Position numbers and translations under genes: made by a program. Below are positions 1 through 5,609 of a DNA stretch of 9,584 nucleotides, piece by piece. Source of the DNA: Candidatus Bathyarchaeota archaeon RBG_13_60_20. Lineage in GTDB: Archaea > Thermoproteota > Bathyarchaeia > TCS64. The stretch's first letter is position 1. Every line of letters begins with the position of its first letter. The notes under the pieces were generated by a model that did not search any database, had not been told where the DNA came from, and saw only the letters and a program-made list of their open reading frames with translations. The stretch is from positions 1 to 9,584 of the forward strand of contig MEZG01000077.1 in assembly GCA_001775965.1 (NCBI GenBank), written 5' to 3'.

Positions 1-823
1 TTGGAACACTACCAACACGGGGAAAACTGTGGCAGACATGCTATTCAGTGTACCCGGAATAATAAACGGAAGATTCATCGGATTCTTACTAGACATCGCG
101 ATGGCAGCACTCGTATACTACTACATCAAGACCAGGAAGATGGTCCACATACGCAGGGTCCCCGGCCTGGACGCCATAGAGGAGGCCGTCGGCCGATCAG
201 CGGAGATGGGCAAGCCCGTCATCTGCAGCTTCGGCATCGGCGGCTTCACCTACTGGACCCTGGCGGGGCTCAGCATCCTCAGCCACGTGGCGCGCCTCTC
301 CGCTAAGACGGGGAGCCGCCTCATCGTGCCCACCGGCGGGGGCGACCAGGCCCTCATCGTCAGGCCCGTGGCAGAGGAGATCGTCAAGACAGCGTACACC
401 ATGGAAGGCGCCGAGGACCAATACAACCCCGACGACCTACCCTTCTACAGCGGCCAGCAGTACGCCTACATCGGCGGATACGTCGGCGTCATGCAGCGCA
501 TCAGGCCAGGCAGCGTCATAATGACGGGCAGCCACGCCAGCGAGGCCATGAACATCGCCGAGACCAGCAACGCCGTCGGCGCCATCACCATCACGTCGGG
601 CAGCTACATAGGCAACGTGGCCGCCCTCGCATGCGCATCAGACTACATACTCATCGGCGAGGAGGCACCCGCGGCGGGCGCCTACCTCTCCGAGGACCCG
701 TCCCAGAGGGCCAGCATCAGGGTGCAGGACCTCTTCAAGTGGCTAGCGATAGCCATAGTGGTACTGGGGATAGCGGCCAGGAGCCTAGGAAACGACTTCC
801 TGCTCCGGCTGCTATCCACATAG
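1..823 (+). CDS. DUF6754-family membrane protein (5' end probably outside the window)
   Basis: The biochemical function is unknown. Counting from the GTG at 29, the protein is 264 residues: a membrane helix at about 14-33, a basic stretch at 34-43 (KTRKMVHIRR), a soluble domain at about 45-235, and a second helix at about 238-252. The soluble domain has glycine-rich motifs TGGGDQ (102-107) and ITSGSYIGN (188-196), then LIGEE (208-212) and AAGAYL (215-220). The latter two are what I recognise as the DUF6754 signature. The basic stretch after helix 1 suggests the domain is cytoplasmic. The frame is open to the left edge and no good Shine-Dalgarno precedes GTG 29 or ATG 38. Bacterial members, as I recall them, have an extra extracytoplasmic region before this helix, so I treat the gene as 5'-partial. 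The stop TAG overlaps the ribosome-binding site of the next gene, which implies an operon. Confidence 0.82.
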   Translation, partial: WNTTNTGKTVADMLFSVPGIINGRFIGFLLDIAMAALVYYYIKTRKMVHIRRVPGLDAIEEAVGRSAEMGKPVICSFGIGGFTYWTLAGLSILSHVARLSAKTGSRLIVPTGGGDQALIVRPVAEEIVKTAYTMEGAEDQYNPDDLPFYSGQQYAYIGGYVGVMQRIRPGSVIMTGSHASEAMNIAETSNAVGAITITSGSYIGNVAALACASDYILIGEEAPAAGAYLSEDPSQRASIRVQDLFKWLAIAIVVLGIAARSLGNDFLLRLLST

Positions 824-829
824 GAGGTG
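823..829 (+). promoter_or_regulatory. Ribosome-binding site that selects the TTG start at 836
   Basis: GGAGGTG lies six bases before the TTG at 836. The in-frame GTG at 827 lies inside this motif and cannot use it. The start therefore moves to TTG 836, and the site overlaps the stop codon of the preceding gene. Confidence 0.7.
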
Positions 830-835
830 CAGAGG

Positions 836-1474
836 TTGGCAGAGATACTCAAGAATAGGCAGCTCCAGATAATCGTTATGTTGCTCAGCTTCCTCTTCGT
901 GTTCCTACCCTACTTCCTCAACGTGCCCCAGCTAAACACGGCCTCCACCAAACTCATCACCATAACCAGCATAGTCACCGCCTTCACCGTCGCCCTGGCC
1001 GTCTTGGCCCAGTTCAGGCGAGGCATAAACATCATAAACAGGCGCAGCCGCGGCTGGTACTTCAAGGCCTACATGCTTATGACCCTGGTCCTCATGCTCG
1101 GCTTCAGCCTCATAAGCAGGGAGACGGGGCCCTACCACTGGGTGATGTTCGCGGTGGTCAACCCGCTCAGCTCAGTCAACTACGGCATCCTGGCCTTCTA
1201 CATGGCCTCCACGGCCGCGCGCGCCTTCAGGGCCCGCAACACTAAGGCCCTCCTGCTGCTCCTCAGCGGCTTCATAGTACTCATCTACCAGGCGCCCCTC
1301 ACAGGCGCATACTTCACAGGCTTCGAGCCCATAGCCCTCTACTTGGGCAGCACCTTCGGCCTCGCGGCCGGCAGGATGTTCCTCATCAGCGTCACCGTGG
1401 GAGCCATAGTCTTCGGCGTCAGGGTGATCATGGGCAACGAGCCCTCAGTGCTGGGCTTAAGCAAGGAGGAATGA
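836..1474 (+). CDS. Six-helix membrane protein of the DUF6754 cluster
   Basis: Function unknown. From TTG 836 the protein has 212 residues. Numbering from the upstream GTG at 827, hydrophobic helices lie at about 14-33, 45-63, 79-97, 105-125, 140-158 and 184-201, with arginine-rich loops at 64-75 and 132-137. The segment FYMASTAARAFRAR (124-137) followed by a leucine-rich helix matches my memory of a conserved motif (FYxASAAYRAFRxR) in uncharacterised bacterial membrane proteins that occur with DUF6754 genes. No enzyme motif is visible. The gene starts 12 bases after the upstream stop, and its own stop overlaps the next gene's ATG cluster, so translational coupling is likely. The family link rests on memory, not a search. 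Confidence 0.8.
   Translation: MAEILKNRQLQIIVMLLSFLFVFLPYFLNVPQLNTASTKLITITSIVTAFTVALAVLAQFRRGINIINRRSRGWYFKAYMLMTLVLMLGFSLISRETGPYHWVMFAVVNPLSSVNYGILAFYMASTAARAFRARNTKALLLLLSGFIVLIYQAPLTGAYFTGFEPIALYLGSTFGLAAGRMFLISVTVGAIVFGVRVIMGNEPSVLGLSKEE
1464..1470 (+). promoter_or_regulatory. Ribosome-binding site before a triple ATG
   Basis: AGGAGGA precedes three consecutive in-frame ATG codons at 1471, 1474 and 1477. The GGAGG core (1465-1469) is 1, 4 and 7 bases from them respectively. Normal spacing favours 1477, though 1474, which overlaps the upstream TGA, is possible. Confidence 0.65.
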
Positions 1475-1476
1475 TG

Positions 1477-2340
1477 ATGGCCAAAGACAGCGGCGGAATA
1501 CTGAAGTGGATGGCGGAGTACGACAGGCGCTACGTGTACCTGGTCCTCTTCCTCGTCATGGTGGGGCCACTACTGCGCCCCATAGGCATGCCCATCAGCG
1601 TCAGCCCGGACACCGTGCAGTACTACAACGTGCTGCAGCAGGTGCAGCCAGGAGACAAGGTCTTCTTCACCCTGAACACCGAGTTCAGCGGATACAACGA
1701 GATCCAGAGCGGAATAATAGCGACGATGCGCGTACTCGTGGAGAAGCACGCCAGGATCGCCTTCGGCGTCGCCCACGTGGAGGCAACCGTCATACCCGAG
1801 CTCATCGTCAAGGCCGTCCAGGCCGAGATGACAGCCAACGACTACCAGTACGGCAGGGACTACATCATCCTAGGATACATATTCCCGAACGAGGCCGCGG
1901 TGGCGGCCGGCGCCCAGGACTTCCACGGCGTCGTCACCCAGGACTGGCTCGGCCGGCCCATAGCCGGCACCTTCCTGGACGAGATCGACGACTGGGAGGA
2001 CTGGGACCTCATAGCCGACTTCACCACGGGCATCGCCACCAGCTTCCTGATTAACCACTACGCCCTCAGGGGGACACCCATGATCATGAACTGCATAGGC
2101 ATCATGATCGCCTCCGAGAAGCCCTACGTGGACTCGGGAGTCCTGCTCGGCCTCCTCCAGAGCATGAGAGGCGGCGCCGAGCTCGAGTTCCTCATAGGGA
2201 GACCCGGGCCCGGCCTCACGGCCATGGATGGGTTCTCCTTTGGGCACTACGCGCTAATAATCTTCATCCTCATAGGCAACGTCGGCTACTTCGGCTACAC
2301 CAGGCAGCAACAGATGAGAGTTGACAGGGAGGCGAAATAA
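1477..2340 (+). CDS. Membrane-anchored soluble-domain protein of the DUF6754 cluster
   Basis: Function unknown. Numbered from ATG 1471 (289 residues), it has an N-terminal helix at about 21-38 preceded by basic residues, a large soluble domain at about 45-255, and a C-terminal helix at about 259-276 followed by basic residues. The positive-inside rule puts both ends in the cytoplasm and the domain outside. The domain alternates hydrophobic strands and helices (KVFFTL 63-68, YIILGY 131-136, DWDLIADF 177-184), suggesting an alpha/beta fold. The motif PYVDSGVLLGLLQSMRGGAELE has its conserved core at 218-239. It resembles the PYYxSGQLxGLLxGLxGAAEYE block I recall from bacterial partners of DUF6754 proteins. 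No signal cleavage site or catalytic triad is obvious. The next gene begins directly after this stop. Confidence 0.8.
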   Translation: MAKDSGGILKWMAEYDRRYVYLVLFLVMVGPLLRPIGMPISVSPDTVQYYNVLQQVQPGDKVFFTLNTEFSGYNEIQSGIIATMRVLVEKHARIAFGVAHVEATVIPELIVKAVQAEMTANDYQYGRDYIILGYIFPNEAAVAAGAQDFHGVVTQDWLGRPIAGTFLDEIDDWEDWDLIADFTTGIATSFLINHYALRGTPMIMNCIGIMIASEKPYVDSGVLLGLLQSMRGGAELEFLIGRPGPGLTAMDGFSFGHYALIIFILIGNVGYFGYTRQQQMRVDREAK

Positions 2341-3051
2341 ATGGTTGACTTCATAGAGATATCTGTCGTGGCCGTGGGCACCTTCCTGGCCATGAGCATG
2401 TTCAGCACGCTCTACGGGAAGAGCAGTCCGCTCTACGCATTGGCCGAGGAGAGCTACATCGGGTTCGCCACCGGCCTAACCATCATCTGGAACATCGACT
2501 ACATCTGGAAGACGGGCATCGTCAACATAATGGCCGGGGACTGGGTCCTCCTGTTCAGCATCCTGCTTGGAGCAATGATGCTGATGAGAGTCCACCCCAA
2601 GTACGGCTACGTGGCTAGGCTGCCCATAGCCATAGTGCTGGGCGCCCAGTTCGGCCTCAGCCTGCGCACCATAATCTTCACCGGCTTCATACAGCAGATA
2701 TCCGCGACCATCGTGCCCCTCTTCACGGGCGGCACCCAGACCCTCATCTACAACTGGACCATCGTCATCTGCGTCATCTTCATGCTCACCTTCTTCTTCT
2801 ACACCATAGAGATGAAGGGAGCCCTAGGGATGAGCGCCAGGTTCGGCGAATACCTACTCTACATAGCCTTCGGAGCAGTCTTCGCGCAGACCTTCATGGG
2901 TAGGCTGGGCCTGGTCATCGGGTTCCTGCAGAGCTACACTATACCCGACTGGAAGACTCCGTACCTACTGGCCAGCATGGCCCTGGTCCTCGCCCTCATC
3001 ATGTACATGGACAGGGCGGGGCTCCTAGAGAAGCTGACACCAGAAGAGTAA
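2341..3051 (+). CDS. Seven-helix membrane protein of the DUF6754 cluster
   Basis: Function unknown. The 236 residues are almost wholly hydrophobic, with about seven helices near 5-21, 38-55, 66-83, 90-108, 137-155, 170-190 and 206-223. Two blocks look family-defining. The first is FSTLYGKSSPLYALAEESYIG (21-41), comparable to the FSFLYxDNPFYxFAEHLFVG block of bacterial homologues as I remember them. The second is YIAFGAVFAQTFMGRLGLVIG (174-194), comparable to their AFGAAFGxTVMARxxLxIGR. These two blocks and the gene order support membership of the cluster. The ATG directly follows the upstream TAA, and GGGAGG at 2327-2332 lies eight bases ahead of it. A T-rich tract follows the stop, so this may be the last gene of the main transcript. 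Confidence 0.82.
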   Translation: MVDFIEISVVAVGTFLAMSMFSTLYGKSSPLYALAEESYIGFATGLTIIWNIDYIWKTGIVNIMAGDWVLLFSILLGAMMLMRVHPKYGYVARLPIAIVLGAQFGLSLRTIIFTGFIQQISATIVPLFTGGTQTLIYNWTIVICVIFMLTFFFYTIEMKGALGMSARFGEYLLYIAFGAVFAQTFMGRLGLVIGFLQSYTIPDWKTPYLLASMALVLALIMYMDRAGLLEKLTPEE

Positions 3052-3057
3052 TACCCA

Positions 3058-3075
3058 CCCTTTTTTCTATATATA
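3058..3075 (+). terminator. T-rich tract, likely archaeal terminator, merging into a TATA-like stretch
   Basis: CCC is followed by six T residues (3061-3066) and then CTATATATA (3067-3075). A T run on the coding strand shortly after a stop codon is the usual archaeal termination signal. The TATATATA part could be a TATA box, but it lies only about six bases before the ATG at 3081 and would place a start site near 3097, inside that gene. Confidence 0.5.
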
Positions 3076-3080
3076 CTTCT

Positions 3081-3443
3081 ATGACCGTAGAGTGGCAACA
3101 CTGGGAGGACCTGCCCCCCGAGAAGGAGGAGGAGATCATCGACAGGCTGGCCCGCGCCTTCGTGAAGCGGGGCCTAGGGCTCATGGGCAGGATGCTGCTG
3201 GAGAGCGGCGGCCCCCTCACCAGCATGTTCGCCGAGTTCTACATGGGCATCTACGGGCCCTTCTTCGACTTCCTAGAGGTGGACGAATACGTGGCGCTCC
3301 TCAGGAACAAGAGGAACCTGAAGAAGCTAGTAAAACGCATTAATGAGCTGGAGGATGAGAAGGAGCGAGCCGAGAAGGAACGGAAGGGGAAGAAGGCCCC
3401 CAAAGAAAGCGCAGGCCCCGAACCCGATGAGAAGGCTCCTTAG
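3081..3443 (+). CDS. Small soluble charged protein following the membrane cluster
   Basis: Function unknown. It has 120 residues and no clear membrane helix. An acidic N-terminus (EDLPPEKEEEIIDRLA, 9-24) leads into an amphipathic helical core (25-75), then a basic helix (RNKRNLKKLVKRINELEDE, 75-93) and a Lys/Glu/Pro-rich disordered tail. The pattern of a helix, GLGLMGRMLLESGGPLTSM (31-49), an aromatic stretch and NLKKLVKRI resembles small uncharacterised archaeal proteins I recall only loosely. It lies 29 nt after the four-gene block on the same strand, so a functional link is plausible. No Shine-Dalgarno precedes the ATG, which suggests either a leaderless transcript or read-through with weak initiation. 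Its stop overlaps the convergent permease gene by 4 bases. Confidence 0.72.
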   Translation: MTVEWQHWEDLPPEKEEEIIDRLARAFVKRGLGLMGRMLLESGGPLTSMFAEFYMGIYGPFFDFLEVDEYVALLRNKRNLKKLVKRINELEDEKERAEKERKGKKAPKESAGPEPDEKAP

Positions 3444-4333
3444 GTTACGCCCTCATACAACCTGTCTATGCGCTCCTTGAACCACAGGGCTACCCATATG
3501 ATGAGGGGGTGGGCGGCGAACTTCAACTCGTAGTAGAAGACGTCCCCATAGATCAAGCCGGCTGAGCCGAATACAATGGAGGTAAAGCCGGCCAAGCCCA
3601 GACCAGCTAGGAGGCTTCCCATGAGAGTCTCTCCCCCAAGCAAGCTGGCCAGCGCCATCACTGAGAGATGCATATTACCCATGGAGGCATAACCTTGACC
3701 ATGTATCGATATGAGGGAGCCGAGGGACGCAGCGAGACCGTGCGCAATGAACCACGAGGCGGCTCTAATCTTACCCGGGTCGCATCCACAGACCTGTAGA
3801 AGCGACGGGTCCTCCATGAAGGCCCTCCAAATAATTCCAGGCTTCGCCTTAAGCGTGAACACCGTTAAAGCGGCCACGAGTAGCCCGAGGAGAACCGTAA
3901 CCCAGACTACCCCGTTCACGCCGTGAAGCGTGAAGTCGTGATCCCTGAGGGAGAAGCCCATAGTGTACAGACCATGCTGCTCCATCAGCCAGTAAGCTAA
4001 AAAGCTCGCACCGGACGTTGCGAGGATTCCAATCCCGAGGCTCACAATCGTCATGTACACCGTCCCCGTATTAGCTGCACGGAGTCTCCTGTAAATTAGG
4101 ACGTAGCAGGCGAGGCCCAGGGCACCCCCTAGGATAAACCCAGCGGGGACACCGAGGTACGGCGACTCCCTCCACAGCTCCGAGATGATGAACGAGGCGT
4201 ACGCGCCTACAGGCATGAAGTTGACCAGCCAGAGGTGGGGGAACCCCTCCGACCTGAGGATCATCGTATAGCCGAGGCTCAGTAAGGCCACGGTGACGGC
4301 GTTCACCGCGGCATCGGCTAGGGTGAACTCCAC
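3440..4333 (-). CDS. LivH-type branched-chain amino acid ABC transporter permease
   Basis: This is an inner-membrane permease subunit of a HAAT-type ABC importer, the class that takes up branched-chain amino acids, amides or urea. The 297 residues match the usual LivH length and include eight or so hydrophobic segments. The cytoplasmic coupling loop is visible at about 166-205 (GIIWRAFMEDPSLLQVCG, then a helix ending AASLG), aligning with the RAxxxNxxxAxxxGI loop of LivH. The N-terminal region (LRSEGFPHLWLVNFMPVGAYASF, 27-48) matches the position of the family's NFAHGxxxMxGAY but is diverged. The start is GTG at 4333, placed about 25 nt from a TATA box, so the mRNA is probably leaderless. No LivM, ATPase or binding-protein gene is present. 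GC looks lower than in the neighbours. The substrate cannot be told. Confidence 0.83.
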   Translation of the reverse strand: MEFTLADAAVNAVTVALLSLGYTMILRSEGFPHLWLVNFMPVGAYASFIISELWRESPYLGVPAGFILGGALGLACYVLIYRRLRAANTGTVYMTIVSLGIGILATSGASFLAYWLMEQHGLYTMGFSLRDHDFTLHGVNGVVWVTVLLGLLVAALTVFTLKAKPGIIWRAFMEDPSLLQVCGCDPGKIRAASWFIAHGLAASLGSLISIHGQGYASMGNMHLSVMALASLLGGETLMGSLLAGLGLAGFTSIVFGSAGLIYGDVFYYELKFAAHPLIIWVALWFKERIDRLYEGVT

Positions 4334-4354
4334 GGTTTACTCAAGGCTCATCTG

Positions 4355-4362
4355 AATATATA
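4355..4362 (-). promoter_or_regulatory. TATA box of the LivH-type permease (leaderless start)
   Basis: On the minus strand the sequence reads TATATATT, centred about 25 nt upstream of the GTG at 4333. That is the normal archaeal TATA-to-start-site distance, so transcription should begin at or next to the start codon. No Shine-Dalgarno is seen, which fits. Confidence 0.7.
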
Positions 4363-4382
4363 ACTCGGGCACCCCGCCTGGG

Positions 4383-4640
4383 CTACTCTTCCTCGGGGCC
4401 CTCAGGCTTCTCTTCCTTGGGCTGAGCCATCCTGGCCTTGAGGCTCCTCTTCACCCTGAACGACCAGAGGCCGAGGCCCAGCACCAGCAGGTTCAGCAGG
4501 GTGAAGGACGGCAGGTCCACCTGGATCATGTTGGTCAGGTAGAAGAGGTCGGCTATGACGACGATGACAGTGAACACGTTGGCGGCCAGCAGCAGCCGCC
4601 TGGTCAGCGGGGGCAGGGACTCCGTCAAGGCCAGGCTCAA
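4383..4640 (-). CDS. Small two-helix membrane protein, coupled to the creatininase
   Basis: I do not recognise a family. The 85 residues contain two hydrophobic helices at about 15-35 and 42-61, then a basic patch (FRVKRSLKARM, 61-71) and an acidic Pro/Glu-rich tail. The hairpin topology, with a basic patch after helix 2, predicts both ends in the cytoplasm. It starts at TTG 4640, whose last two bases are shared with the TGA stop of the upstream creatininase gene (TTGA overlap), strongly suggesting translational coupling and one transcript. It could anchor or recruit the soluble creatininase, but that is inference from position only. Confidence 0.7.
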   Translation of the reverse strand: MSLALTESLPPLTRRLLLAANVFTVIVVIADLFYLTNMIQVDLPSFTLLNLLVLGLGLWSFRVKRSLKARMAQPKEEKPEGPEEE

Positions 4641-5410
4641 CCCGCCTTGTGGGGCTTGGAGAGGAGCTCGTCAGCATCCGCCGCCTTGATGGCCTCCACC
4701 AGCTTCACCACCTCCTCGGTGAAGGGCCCCATGATCTCCTCCCCCGTCTTCCGGGTGGCCGTGGTGGACACGATCCTCTTCCCCGCGCCTCCCAGTACAC
4801 CGGTGGGCGTCAGGTCAATGGTGTCCCAGGGGAAATCCATTGGCCCCAGTCTGCCGATGCCCGTCATGGGCAGCGGGCCCAGGTGCGTGTCCTGGGTCTG
4901 GTCGACGGCGCGGTCCATCTTCACAAGGTGGCCGTGGTAGAGCAGGTTCATGCTGGTCTCCTTCGACCCCGCGTGGCCGTCCACGCCCGGCGGGAACGTC
5001 ATGAGGACCGCCGCGAACACGTCGTAGTCGCGGCGGAGGGCCCCCGCCACCTCGACGAGGGCCGCTGTGTTGCCGCCGTGGCCGTTGAAGAACAGCACCT
5101 TCCGGGCCCCGTGGCTGCAGGCCGCCAGGGCCACCGAGAGCATGTAGTCCCTGAAGACATCCGGCGGCACCCACAGGGTGCCGGGGAACTGCCTGTGGTG
5201 CTCGCTGATGCCCACGGGCACCACGGGCAGCACCGGCACGCCGGTCCTGTCGCCCACCTCCCTGCTGAAGGCGGCGGCTATCAGGTGGTCGGTGCCCAGG
5301 GGGTTGTGGGGCCCGTGCTGCTCGGTGCTTCCCACCGGCAGTATGACCGTGTCGCACTCCGCGAACAGCTTCTGGGCGTCCGTCCAGCTCACCTCGGCTA
5401 ACTGAACCAT
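4637..5410 (-). CDS. Creatininase-family metal-dependent amidohydrolase
   Basis: This is a cytoplasmic hydrolase of cyclic or linear amide bonds in the creatininase / ArfB / MftE superfamily. The 257 residues equal the usual length. The core motifs are LPVGSTEQHGPHNPLGTD (24-41), giving metal ligands Glu30, His32 and Asp41; GISEHHRQFPGTL (67-79); FFNGHGGN (107-114) with His111; and DGHAGSKETS (144-153) with Glu151. The NGHGGN form, rather than the NGHxEN of true creatininase, points to the ArfB/MftE-like side of the family, where the late glutamate supplies a metal contact. The exact substrate cannot be assigned. The ATG at 5410 has AGGTG six bases upstream and a TATA box at 5443-5450. It overlaps and probably cotranscribes with the two-helix membrane protein. 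Confidence 0.93.
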   Translation of the reverse strand: MVQLAEVSWTDAQKLFAECDTVILPVGSTEQHGPHNPLGTDHLIAAAFSREVGDRTGVPVLPVVPVGISEHHRQFPGTLWVPPDVFRDYMLSVALAACSHGARKVLFFNGHGGNTAALVEVAGALRRDYDVFAAVLMTFPPGVDGHAGSKETSMNLLYHGHLVKMDRAVDQTQDTHLGPLPMTGIGRLGPMDFPWDTIDLTPTGVLGGAGKRIVSTTATRKTGEEIMGPFTEEVVKLVEAIKAADADELLSKPHKAG

Positions 5411-5423
5411 TGTGTCACCTGTT

Positions 5424-5441
5424 CTAGTGTTGGGGGACTAG
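5424..5441 (-). repeat. Inverted repeat between TATA box and start of the creatininase gene
   Basis: CTAGT (5424-5428) and ACTAG (5437-5441) form a perfect 5-base inverted repeat separated by eight bases. It abuts the TATA box and reaches close to the predicted start site near 5420, a position where archaeal repressors commonly bind. It could also be chance. Confidence 0.4.
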
Positions 5442-5442
5442 G

Positions 5443-5450
5443 GTTATAAG
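5443..5450 (-). promoter_or_regulatory. TATA box of the creatininase operon
   Basis: The minus strand reads CTTATAAC. Transcription would begin around 5420, leaving a leader of about ten nucleotides that includes the AGGTG ribosome-binding site. Confidence 0.55.
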
Positions 5451-5479
5451 ATGACTGCGGGCCCGACTCTGCTTTGGAA

Positions 5480-5494
5480 CACTCCCTTGGAGTG
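5480..5494. repeat. Short perfect hairpin in the divergent intergenic region
   Basis: CACTCC (5480-5485) and GGAGTG (5489-5494) pair perfectly across a 3-base loop. It sits in the roughly 200-base region between the divergent creatininase and HAD genes, about 30 bases upstream of the creatininase TATA box. No T tract follows on either strand, so it is not a terminator. Apart from this, the neighbouring inverted repeat and the promoters, I see nothing else in 5411-5609. Confidence 0.35.
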
Positions 5495-5570
5495 CCTTGG
5501 GCCGCCCATGGAAAGCTACCAGAGGCATGTGGGCACCACCTTGAAAGCCTAACCCGGAAGGCTAGCCGTC

Positions 5571-5581
5571 TAAACCTTATC
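5571..5581 (+). promoter_or_regulatory. Weak TATA-like element upstream of the HAD phosphatase
   Basis: The AT-rich TAAACCTTATC is centred about 34 bases before the ATG at 5610, in otherwise GC-rich DNA. Transcription would start around 5602, giving a very short leader without a Shine-Dalgarno. The match to a TATA box is poor. Confidence 0.35.
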
Positions 5582-5609
5582 AGGCGAGACCGCCCATCAC
5601 CAGCCAGAG

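Noticed and set aside
1506..2054. Second frame within the third membrane-cluster gene
   Set aside because: It is arginine/proline-rich, has no membrane helix and lies wholly inside a gene with a clear family pattern.
3067..3075. TATA box driving the small gene from a start site before ATG 3081
   Set aside because: The motif lies only about six bases from the ATG, too close for a start site at or upstream of it. It is kept only as an ambiguous AT-rich element.
4333..4640. LivH-type permease as third gene of the creatininase operon
   Set aside because: A 49-base gap with a well-placed TATA box separates it from the two-helix protein, so it more likely has its own transcript, though read-through is possible.
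4649..5401. Long plus-strand open frame of about 250 codons opposite the creatininase gene
   Set aside because: The opposite strand carries every creatininase motif. This frame has a His/Arg/Gly-rich composition and no recognisable domain, typical of antisense shadows in GC-rich DNA.
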